Translations under genes and position numbers: made by a program | In this document: one piece after another, positions 14,714 through 23,500 of the stretch | Layout: the number at the start of each line of letters is the position of its first letter | Position numbering within the stretch: position 1 is the stretch's first letter | The notes under the pieces: model-generated | The model's database searches: none | Told to the model about the DNA's origin: nothing | Seen by the model: only the letters and a program-made list of their open reading frames with translations | DNA from: an uncultured Butyrivibrio sp. | GTDB lineage: Bacteria > Bacillota > Clostridia > Lachnospirales > Lachnospiraceae | Reading direction: 5' to 3' | NCBI GenBank assembly: GCA_910577605.1 | Contig: CAJTON010000011.1 | Span: 23,980 to 50,293, forward strand | Length of the DNA: 26,314 nucleotides

Positions 14714-17700
14714 ATGCGTAATCGTAATAAAATGTCAGGGACGCGGATCGCCGCGGGCAGGACCGCGTCTATAACTTTTTTACTTCTGCTTGCGTCGTTT
14801 ATGTTTCTGGGCATTCTGAATTACAGACAGAACAAGGCCGCGGTGATAGATGAGTTCAGGAAAACCTCTCTGCAGATAAGAGACAGCGTGATCAGTCAGA
14901 TAAATTATGAGAGCTTTACTGAGATCCATGACGAAAAGGATATGGAATCATCCGTCTATAAGGACCTTCAGGAAAGACTTGACACGGTGTGCGCGGCGAC
15001 GGCGGCACGTTATCTGTACACGGCGAACATATCCGCGGACGGGACATATGTATATGCTGTGGACGGTCTGCCCGTTGACGCAAAGGATTTTGCAAAGCCG
15101 GGAACTCCGATCGAAAAAGAACTATTTGAATATATGGAAAAAAGCCTTAACGGAGAGAGCGCCGTTTCAAACGATTTCATGGACACGGAATGGGGAACGG
15201 TATGTACGGCTTATTTTCCGATTTCAGACGAAAAATCCGGAGTGTACGGCGTCCTTTGCATGGAATTTGATATGGAGCAGCAGCGGCAGGAGCTTTATAA
15301 AAGATTTATTATCTTTTCGGCGGCGGCTTTTTTGGTAAGTATGGTACTGAGTACGCTCGTCACCGTTTTTTATGTGAGGCTAAAGAAATCAAGCGAAGAA
15401 GTCAGGAATGCCCGCGACGAGGTAGACCGCCGTCTGAGGATCATTCTGGACGGGATATCGGGAGGATTTAAAATAAGCCGCGACGACGAGAAGTATTCAT
15501 ATACGTTCGTGAGCGAAGCGGCGGCGGGGATACAGGGCTATACAGTCGAGGAATTTCTTGAGGCATCAAACGGAAACGCAGTTGACAATGTGTATAAGCC
15601 GGATCTTGAGGGCGTGCTTGAGGATCTGCGCAGACAGTTTGAAAAAGGGGATTCCTATTCATGCAAATACAGGGTGCTGCATAAGGACGGCAGCACGAGG
15701 TGGATCGTTGACAACGGAAAACGTTTCGTCAAAGATAACGGTGAGAAATTTAATTACAGCCTGTATCAGGACGTCACGGAATTTGAAGAGCAGAATATAA
15801 AGCTTAATGATACGTATACGATGCTGCATCAGATGTTAAGCAGTCTGAGCAACGGCATTATCGCCTATGAACTCCCAAGCCACGATCTTCTTATGGTAAA
15901 CGAAGAGGCAAAAAGAATATTCGGTCTGAGCGGCGACATCACTGCCGCCCGGCTCAGGGACTATGTTGAAAATTTTGTGATGCCGGACAACCGTAATCTT
16001 GTTTACGGGGCGGTAAACAATATCAAGAATGGCGGAGACGGCGCGGATTATACGTTCAGGGTGCGCAAGGATAATGGGGAAACAGTTATCGTTCAGACGC
16101 ATACCAAACTTCTTCACCTTGCGGACGGAACTAATCTTGTGCTGAGCTGTATGCTTGATATTACGGAGCGTTCGCTGCTTGACGAGGCGCTCAGACAGGA
16201 GCGCAGTCAGTACAGAAACGCGCTGACGAATAACTGTGAGTATTTCTATTCCTTTGACGTGACAGAGGGGCTTATATATCATGAGTTCGTAACTTCTGAC
16301 GGGGTAAACCCGGTGAGATATTTCAATAAGGAGCTTCCGGCGGAATTTGATGAAATCAACTGTCTTTGCGCAAAAGAGTGGGACTTTGAATTTATAAGCG
16401 AAGACATGCTGAAATACACTACGCACAAGGAGCTGATGGAACAGTTTGAAAAGGGATGCACCAAGACGGAGGTGGAGTACCATACCCGCAATAAGAATAA
16501 GTACATAAGGGCGACAACCCTGATGTCGCGAAGAGCTGAGGACGGGCATATTCTGGGTTTTGTTTTTGCGAACGATATAACCGGGATGAGAATGGAGGAG
16601 GAGCGCAAAAAGAAGGAGCTTCTGGAAGCCAAGCTTGCGCTTGAGGAGGCGTATGAGGCGGCTAACAGGGCGAGCGCCGCCAAATCCGATTTCCTTTCCA
16701 GAATGAGCCATGACATCCGTACTCCCATGAACGGAATTATCGGAATGACAGCTATCGCAAGGGCGCATATGGACGACGCGCAGAGGATTTCCGACTGTCT
16801 GGATAAGATAACGGTATCCAGCAAGTATCTTCTTGGTCTTATAAATCAGGCGCTTGATATGAGCAAAATAGAATCAGGCAAGCTTGATCTCAGCGAGGAG
16901 GAGTTTAATATTTCCGGGCTGGTAGATGACCTTGTCACAATGACCAAGCCTCAGATCGCAAAGAAGCGCCATGAACTTATCGTGACAGATAACGGCATAA
17001 CGCATGAGCTTGTGATAGGAGACAGCCAGCATATACAGCAGTGTTTTGTCAATCTTATGAGCAACGCGGTCAAGTATACGCCGGACGGCGGCAGGATAAA
17101 GTTTTCTTTTGCTGAGAAACCGACGAACAATCCGATGGTCGGGTGCTACGAGTTCGTGTTTGAGGACAACGGCATAGGAATGAGCGAGGAGTTCAAAAGC
17201 CGTATTTTCGAGCCGTTTTCAAGAGCGGACGACGCGAGAGTGCAGAAGATACAGGGAACCGGTCTTGGCATGGCGATAACGCGCAATATCGTCCGTATGA
17301 TGGACGGAAACATAGATATAGACAGCGAGCAGGGAAAAGGAACAAAGGTCACGGTCACGATCTATCTTAAAATCCCAGGCTCGTCCTCGGAAGCGGTCAG
17401 GAGCAAAGCGACCGAGCAGGACGCTCCTTCGACTATCGAAGGGCTTTCAAGTGAGAACTTCAATGGGAGAAGAGTCCTGCTTGTAGAGGACAATGAGCTT
17501 AACGCCGAGATAGCGGGAGAGATACTGGGCGCCGCGGGCATAGAAATCGATTATGCAAAGGACGGAAAGGAAGCCGTTGACATAATGTCACGTGTGGCCC
17601 CCGGATATTATGATATAATATTCTCTGATATACAGATGCCCGTGATGAACGGCTATGAGGCTGCGAGAGCTATAAGGGCGCTGCCCGGAGATTATCCGAA

Positions 17701-17842
17701 GAACGTACCGATCGTAGCTATGACGGCGAACGCTTTTGCGGAGGACGTAAGGGCGGCTATGGACGCCGGAATGAACGAACATATTATGAAACCCATCGAC
17801 ATAAAGCAGATAGCCGGGGTACTCAGGAAATGGATGAGGTGA
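14714..17842 (+). CDS. Membrane hybrid sensor histidine kinase with extracytoplasmic sensor and three PAS-like regions (kinase 2)
   Basis: This is a transmembrane two-component kinase of 1042 residues. TM1 at about 16-36 and TM2 at about 198-222 flank a 160-residue extracytoplasmic sensor that looks Cache/PDC-like (YLYTANISADGTYVYAVDG, then GVYGVLCMEFDM). Three PAS-like regions follow at about 240-355 (ending YQDVTEF), 365-485 (LDITERS) and 495-625 (ANDITGM). Next are a coiled coil, HisKA with His666 in RMSHDIRTPMN, HATPase with LMSNAVKYTPDGG, DNGIGM and GTGLGMAI, and one REC domain (about 918-1040) with Asp972 in FSDIQMPVMNG. The transmitter and receiver are close paralogues of kinase 1, and even at DNA level the two share long runs around DNGIG. 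Its ATG follows TAAGGAAG by 7 bases. The stop is 6 bases before kinase 3, which implies translational coupling. Confidence 0.95.
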   Translation: MRNRNKMSGTRIAAGRTASITFLLLLASFMFLGILNYRQNKAAVIDEFRKTSLQIRDSVISQINYESFTEIHDEKDMESSVYKDLQERLDTVCAATAARYLYTANISADGTYVYAVDGLPVDAKDFAKPGTPIEKELFEYMEKSLNGESAVSNDFMDTEWGTVCTAYFPISDEKSGVYGVLCMEFDMEQQRQELYKRFIIFSAAAFLVSMVLSTLVTVFYVRLKKSSEEVRNARDEVDRRLRIILDGISGGFKISRDDEKYSYTFVSEAAAGIQGYTVEEFLEASNGNAVDNVYKPDLEGVLEDLRRQFEKGDSYSCKYRVLHKDGSTRWIVDNGKRFVKDNGEKFNYSLYQDVTEFEEQNIKLNDTYTMLHQMLSSLSNGIIAYELPSHDLLMVNEEAKRIFGLSGDITAARLRDYVENFVMPDNRNLVYGAVNNIKNGGDGADYTFRVRKDNGETVIVQTHTKLLHLADGTNLVLSCMLDITERSLLDEALRQERSQYRNALTNNCEYFYSFDVTEGLIYHEFVTSDGVNPVRYFNKELPAEFDEINCLCAKEWDFEFISEDMLKYTTHKELMEQFEKGCTKTEVEYHTRNKNKYIRATTLMSRRAEDGHILGFVFANDITGMRMEEERKKKELLEAKLALEEAYEAANRASAAKSDFLSRMSHDIRTPMNGIIGMTAIARAHMDDAQRISDCLDKITVSSKYLLGLINQALDMSKIESGKLDLSEEEFNISGLVDDLVTMTKPQIAKKRHELIVTDNGITHELVIGDSQHIQQCFVNLMSNAVKYTPDGGRIKFSFAEKPTNNPMVGCYEFVFEDNGIGMSEEFKSRIFEPFSRADDARVQKIQGTGLGMAITRNIVRMMDGNIDIDSEQGKGTKVTVTIYLKIPGSSSEAVRSKATEQDAPSTIEGLSSENFNGRRVLLVEDNELNAEIAGEILGAAGIEIDYAKDGKEAVDIMSRVAPGYYDIIFSDIQMPVMNGYEAARAIRALPGDYPKNVPIVAMTANAFAEDVRAAMDAGMNEHIMKPIDIKQIAGVLRKWMR

Positions 17843-17848
17843 ACAAGA

Positions 17849-19285
17849 ATGGAGAACAGCCGTATTAATTCCACAATATTTGAGGAAACGAAAGAGATAG
17901 TGATCGTTTACGACGTAAACGGCGAGATCACAGCAGTGAACCGTTCCGCTACGGAAAAGCTGGGATATAAAGAAGAAGAGCTTATCGGTATTTCTCTTGG
18001 CAGGGTTTTCCGTCAGGAATTTCAGGACGAAAACGGGGATTACGCGCCTTTTGACAAGGGCAGGATCGAGGACAAGAGCGAGACCGCCATGTACCGCAAA
18101 AACAGCTCGTGCTTTCCGGTGCAGGTCCGTTTTTTTGACACGGAGGACGGCGCCGAGTGTCTGCTTGCCGAGGATATAAGCTGGCGTAACGACATGGACA
18201 TCAGGATAAGGCAGCTTAAAGAGGAGGAGGAGGAAAACAGCAGGGTGCGCAATGAATTTACCGCAAACGTTACGCATGAGCTGCGTACTCCGGTAAACGG
18301 CATCAAGGGGCATGTGAATAATCTGCTTGAGCATATTGAGGATAAGGAGCACAGGAAGATTCTTGACGTGATTCTTTTCTGCTGTGACAATATGTCCGCT
18401 ATAATCAATAATATCCTTGATTTTTCAAAGCTTGAGGCGGGGAAGTTCACGCTTGAGAAGGCGGAATTTGACTTTTATAAGATGATGGATCAGGTTATTG
18501 CCACGCATATGGCTGAGATAAACAGAAAAGAGCTTGGAATAAGCGTATACATAGACCGGAGCATTCCTCAGTTTCTGATAGGGGACGCGCTGCGTATCAA
18601 CCAGATACTTAACAATCTTCTCTCAAACGCCATTAAATTCACGCTTGTGGGGCAGATAAGCGTTGACGTCAGCAAAACGATGCAGCTTAACGATTCTGTC
18701 GAGCTTTTCTTTATGGTGAAGGACAGCGGCATCGGTATTTCCAAAGAAGAGCAGGATAAGCTTTTCCAGAGCTTTAAGCAGGCGGACGCTTCTATCACAA
18801 GGCGCTTCGGCGGAACTGGGCTTGGACTGTCGATAACAAAACAGCTTGTGGAAATGATGAACGGAACAATTCATGTTGACAGCGAGAAGGGCAAGGGCAG
18901 CTGCTTTTCTTTCAGCATAAAGCTGCACACAAGTCAGAACGAGTACGAGAGCAGCGAACTTGGCAGCGCGTACAGCAAATGGAGCAGCATCACAGGCGAA
19001 GCGGAGAAGGAATCTCAGGAGAGCTTTATGGAGTTCGGCTCGGAGAACAACAGGGTCGAGCTTGCGAAGCGTATGGAGAAGCTTGTGCTTTCGCTTGAAC
19101 TTGGTTCGTGGGAAAAGGCGGAGCTTCTTGCGGAGACCATAAAGGCGCTGACGCAGGGCGCGGGAGAGGAAATGAAGAGACCGATACTCCGTCTTGAGAT
19201 GGGAATAAGAAAAGAAAATTACGAAAAGAGCATGGCGGCTTACGAGCAGCTTAAGGATATATTGAAGGAGAAACTCGGAGACTGA
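17849..19285 (+). CDS. PAS-domain sensor histidine kinase with degenerate HPt-like C-terminus (kinase 3)
   Basis: This is a soluble kinase of 478 residues. PAS occupies about 8-112 (IVIVYDVNGEITAVNRSA, KLGYKEEELIG). A coiled linker follows, then HisKA with His143 in NVTHELRTPVNGI. HATPase has NQILNNLLSNAIKFT (251-265), DSGIGI (292-297), the QADASITRRFGGTGLGL segment (311-327) and GSCFSF. There is no receiver domain, unlike the two kinases before it. After a linker, residues about 400-475 read as a four-helix HPt-like domain: LGSWEKAELLAETIKAL, then RLEMGIRKENYEKSMAAYEQL. At the position where HPt proteins carry AHxxKG it has A-E429-T-I-K432, so the phospho-accepting His appears to be Glu. GAGGTGA at 17836-17842 overlaps the upstream stop and serves as ribosome binding site. 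It is co-transcribed with kinase 2 and the response regulator. Confidence 0.92.
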   Translation: MENSRINSTIFEETKEIVIVYDVNGEITAVNRSATEKLGYKEEELIGISLGRVFRQEFQDENGDYAPFDKGRIEDKSETAMYRKNSSCFPVQVRFFDTEDGAECLLAEDISWRNDMDIRIRQLKEEEEENSRVRNEFTANVTHELRTPVNGIKGHVNNLLEHIEDKEHRKILDVILFCCDNMSAIINNILDFSKLEAGKFTLEKAEFDFYKMMDQVIATHMAEINRKELGISVYIDRSIPQFLIGDALRINQILNNLLSNAIKFTLVGQISVDVSKTMQLNDSVELFFMVKDSGIGISKEEQDKLFQSFKQADASITRRFGGTGLGLSITKQLVEMMNGTIHVDSEKGKGSCFSFSIKLHTSQNEYESSELGSAYSKWSSITGEAEKESQESFMEFGSENNRVELAKRMEKLVLSLELGSWEKAELLAETIKALTQGAGEEMKRPILRLEMGIRKENYEKSMAAYEQLKDILKEKLGD

Positions 19286-19327
19286 CGGGATATGCGCCGC
19301 AGACACGAAGGAAAGGGGCAGCACAGC

Positions 19328-20407
19328 ATGGAAAATGAAGCGAAAAGAAAAAATCCTCCCAAGATACTGATAGTTGACGACATCAGTATAAACGTGGGGA
19401 TTCTTGAAAATATCATACAGACGGAGGGGTACGAGCCGCTTTGCGCTCTGAGCGTGCAGGAGGCTCTCGGCATAATGGACGAAACCATGCCGGACCTTAT
19501 TCTTTCGGATTATTCGATGCCGGGAATGAACGGACTTGAATTTTGCAGGCTTTTGAAGAGCAATCCGAGGACAAGGAAGATACCGTTTATTTTTATAACG
19601 GTCGCTGATTCAAGGGAGGATAAAAAAGCGGCGTTCATGGCGGGGGCGGTGGATTTTATTCCCAAGCCCTTTGAGCCTGTCGAGGTAATAATGAGGGTGA
19701 ACAACCAGCTTAACAGTTTCCGCATCAGGCAGGAAATGGAAGACTACAACCGCATGATGCATAAAATGGTTTCCGAGCAGAAGAAGCATATGGATAAGGA
19801 GCGTCAGAATATTCTGCTTGCGTTGGCGGGAGTTATAGAGAAAAGAAACGTGCATGGCGTACGGGATATGGAGAGGATAGGAATCAACTGCCATATTCTT
19901 GCTCAGAGTCTGCAGCTTGTTCCGGAGTATGAGTCGAATATCACCGATGAATTCGTGGAAACGATAGGCATCGCAGCAAGACTCCACGACATCGGAAGGA
20001 TAGTTATTCCCGACGAACTTATAGCGAAGGAAAATCTTTCCGAGGAAAGCGCGAAGGAATTTCATATGAAGCATACCACGGAGGGCGCGCAGATACTCAG
20101 GGAGATAAGTTCGGGCGGGATAGACAGCCATTTCCTTGACATGGCGATCGTGATAGCCGAGTATCATCACGCGAAATGGGACGGCACAGGATATCCCGAA
20201 AATATCGGAGGAAACCGTATACCTCTTGCTGCCAGGATAACGGCGATAGCAAATGATTTTGACCTGCTCCTCGGCAGAAAATATTCCGACGGTGAAGATC
20301 CCGTAGAAGAGAGCGTAAAGGCAATAAACGGTGCGAGCGGGACGTTTTACGATCCGGGTATAGTAAATGTTTTCAATAAAGTTTTGAAGAGACTCAGGAC
20401 GCGGTAA
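19328..20407 (+). CDS. Response regulator: REC plus divergent HD-GYP domain
   Basis: A receiver domain (about 10-130) has phospho-acceptor Asp61 in LILSDYSMPGMNG, Thr91 and Lys113 (IPKPF). After a coiled linker comes an HD-GYP-like domain (about 160-359). HD-GYP proteins hydrolyse the second messenger c-di-GMP. Visible landmarks are LHDIGRIVIPD (His220, Asp221), HTTEGAQIL (His249), HHAKWDGTGYP (His280-281, Asp285), IPLAARI and GTFYDPGIV. Several canonical positions differ: the early E-x3-H pair reads H176-x3-D180, HDIGK has Arg for Lys, HHE has Ala for Glu, and the late ADxxDAL motif reads A-N309-D-F-D. Activity is therefore uncertain. The ATG at 19328 follows AAGGGG by 9 bases. An ATG at 19292 in the same frame would add 12 unconserved residues and sits 6 bases from the kinase 3 stop, so the start is ambiguous. 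This is the only stand-alone output in the cluster. Confidence 0.9.
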   Translation: MENEAKRKNPPKILIVDDISINVGILENIIQTEGYEPLCALSVQEALGIMDETMPDLILSDYSMPGMNGLEFCRLLKSNPRTRKIPFIFITVADSREDKKAAFMAGAVDFIPKPFEPVEVIMRVNNQLNSFRIRQEMEDYNRMMHKMVSEQKKHMDKERQNILLALAGVIEKRNVHGVRDMERIGINCHILAQSLQLVPEYESNITDEFVETIGIAARLHDIGRIVIPDELIAKENLSEESAKEFHMKHTTEGAQILREISSGGIDSHFLDMAIVIAEYHHAKWDGTGYPENIGGNRIPLAARITAIANDFDLLLGRKYSDGEDPVEESVKAINGASGTFYDPGIVNVFNKVLKRLRTR

Positions 20408-20449
20408 CGGATTTTTTGTAAAAAAAATAAAAAATTTGGAAAAAGCCGT

Positions 20450-20476
20450 TAATTTATCTGTGCTTTTTTCCGATAA
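20450..20476 (+). promoter_or_regulatory. Candidate sigma-D/sigma-28 (motility sigma) promoter of the Ig-repeat gene
   Basis: TAAT (20450-20453), 15 bases, then TCCGATAA (20469-20476) resembles the flagellar sigma factor consensus TAAA-N15-GCCGATAA, with one mismatch in each box. A TATAAC at 20483-20488 is an alternative sigma-A -10, but its -35 is poor. Confidence 0.5.
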
Positions 20477-20521
20477 AACAGGTATAACTGTAAGTATGTC
20501 TATTTTAGGTGGAGGCCATTT

Positions 20522-23500
20522 ATGAAATTCGCTAAATTTATAAAAAAACACTGGAAGGCGGCTGCCGCGATATTCGCGATAGCGATAGCTACGACCGTTG
20601 GAGTCGTGGTGGTAAGGGCGGCGACGGTAACGCTTTCCGTCGACAGACCGGTTATTAATTTCAATTCCGATTCGGAGGTCGTCACGGTCAACGCAACCGT
20701 GAGCATAATAAACGCGACGACTACGACGGGAGCCTTCACATGGGCTATGGCGGACCCCAATATTGCGGTGGTCAGCAATAACGAGGGAGTCGGAACGGTT
20801 ACCGCGAGGGCGGCGGGAAAGACCAACCTTACGGTCGGGTATCTTCTGGACGACGTTCACGAGACAAAGACAATACCTGTTACGGTACCGCTTGTCGTAT
20901 ATCACGACGCGGTTTCTATGATAATGCAGCCCGGAAACGAGGGGGCAGTCAGCTGTAACGCGGCTTCAACAAGGAATGTCGTGTGGAGCTCGGCGAACAG
21001 CAATATAGCGACGGTTACCCCTACCGGCAATAAGGATGCTTCCGTTAAGGCGATAAGCGGCGGAACAACGCAGATAACGGCAAGTATTCCGGAGGACGGG
21101 CTTTCGTTTTCTTTTAACGTCACCGTGGGCGTTACCGTGGATGAGGATTCAATAGAGGTGGAGCAGGGAGCTACGAAGGTCCTTACCACTAACAGCAATT
21201 CTGTTGCCGACGTGTTCTGGTGGTCGGACAATGAGAATGTGGCTACGGTCGTAAACGGCGTGGTGACAGGTGTTTACGCAGGCTCGACCACGATATACGC
21301 AAGCTGCATAGAAGGAGACGCGGGTAACAACGCGGGCGACAGGGTAACGGTTACCGTTCCTTATAAGATAACTCCTCCCGCGACTACAGTGCTTGTCGGA
21401 GACAGCATTACTATTCCGAACACCGCCAACCCTTCAGAGGTAAATTATTCTTCAAGCAACAATAATATAATCTCGTACGATTCAAAGACGGGAATGTTTA
21501 CTGCTCACGCTACCGGAACCGCCGATCTGACGGTTACATGGAACGGCAATGTTGAAACGGTTACTATCACGGTAATTGACGGACTTACCCTTTCAAACAC
21601 TTCCACCGCTCTTAATATTGGCGCGAGCGACACGATAAAGGCGATAGTATCAAACACGGACGAACCGGTTTCGTGGAAGGTGGCGGACCCCTCGATGGTT
21701 GAGCTTTCGGTTTCCGAGGACGGACTTTCCGCTACGGTTACGGCGCTTGCTACCGGAGCTACGGAATCTACGACGCTTATAGCTACTCAGGTCATCAACG
21801 GTATTGTAAAGACCGCGACCTGCGAGATATATGTGCTCAATCCGGTTAAGAGCCTTACTCTTTTATATAACGGTAATGAAATAAAGGATACTATTTCCAT
21901 ACAGAGAGGAACGGGAATATATATCACCGCTTTCCTCAACTTCGGGGATTCTGTCGTACCGGACAATACCAAATTAAGCTGGATATCTTCCGATCCAAGC
22001 ATACTTACTGTGGAGCCGGTTACCGGAGAAGGTCAGCAGCAGCTTTGTCTTGTCAGCGGTGTGACCGGAGGCAACGCGACTATTACTGTCGTTTCAGAGG
22101 ACGGATTGTACATAGCGACGGCGGATTTCTATGTTACGGAGGGCGTTACAAGTATAGAACTTGACAATACGAGCGTTACGGCTCAGATGGCGCTTCAGAA
22201 ATTTCAGCTGACCGCCACGGTGCTGCCCGCTATGGAAGGCGTGGATACCTCGGTTACATGGGCGAGTCTTGATCCCAGCGTTCTTACAGTGGATCAGAAC
22301 GGACTTGTAACTTTTGTCGGACCGGGCGAAACATATGTGAGCGCGACCTCAAATGCCGATACTACGAAGGTTGCGTACTGTAAATTCCTTATTACTCAGC
22401 AGGTTGAGCAGATAAAAATGGACTTTGACAAGGTTACTCTGAGCGTCGGAGACGAATACAGGCTGACCGCCGTTATAAGCCCTTCCAATGCCACTAATAA
22501 AAACGTCAAGTGGTCTTCGAGCAACCCCAATGTCGTGACTGTTGACGAAAACGGAATGCTTAAAGCGATCGGAAGCGGAAGCGCGACGATAGTCGTGCAG
22601 ACTGAGGACGGCGGTTATATAGATATGACAAATGTGACCGTACTTCAGCCCGTATCGTCGATAACGCTTTCACAGACGGAAATGTCCGTTAAGAAGGGTA
22701 CTATTTTCTGGCTGAGCGCTACGATAACTCCCGATACTGCCGATAATAAAAAGGTAACCTGGTCGTCTTCAGATACGTCTCTTGCGACGGTCGATCCGGA
22801 CGGAAAAGTAACGACGCTTGCGGTAGGAACGGTAACGATCTCATGCGTGAGCGAGGACAACGGAACGGTTGCCTACTGTGTGGTAGAGATTACCGAGCCG
22901 GTTACAGGACTCAAGCTTAACGCGTATTATCAGGAGATGGTTGCGGGAACCAAGTTCGTATTGCTTCCCACTGTGCTTCCTATTGACGCGCCGAACAAGG
23001 ACGTTACTTTCGTTTCGAGTGATCCTGCGGTTGCGACCGTGGATGAAAACGGCGTGGTGACCGCGCTTGTGGGAGGAACGTGTGAAATAATCGTAACGAC
23101 GGTCGAGAGCAATCTGAAGGCCACGTGTACGATAAGCGTAAAAGAATACGTTGAATCAATAGAAATATCGGGCAATCCGGAAAGACTTAATGTCCGGGAG
23201 TCGGTGACGCTTGTCGCTACTGTCGGCACCGAAACGGCCTCCAATAAGGCTGTTATCTGGACCAGCAGCAATCCGAATATAGCGACGGTCGACCAGAACG
23301 GAAAGGTCACCGGACATACGCCGGGCAATGTGGTAATAACCGCGACGGCGGCTGACGGAGGAGGCGTAAGTGATTCGGTAATAATAAAGGTTATCAATCC
23401 GGTCACCTCGATTACGCTTGATAAGTCAAAGATAACGATGTATGTAGGGGACACCGTTAATATCCAGGCGACGGTTAATCCCGCGAATGCGACGATAAAA

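Noticed and set aside
15836..16768. 310-codon antisense open frame within kinase 2
   Set aside because: Shadow of the kinase gene: no motif, no plausible ribosome binding site or promoter.
20411..20440. Terminator after the HD-GYP gene
   Set aside because: Only A/T runs are present, with no GC-containing stem, so the transcript may continue into the Ig-repeat gene.
19610..20905. 431-codon open frame on the - strand across the HD-GYP and Ig-repeat genes
   Set aside because: It is antisense to two well-supported genes, its translation is Arg/His/Tyr-rich without domain motifs, and it spans their promoter region. It is a shadow of biased codon use.
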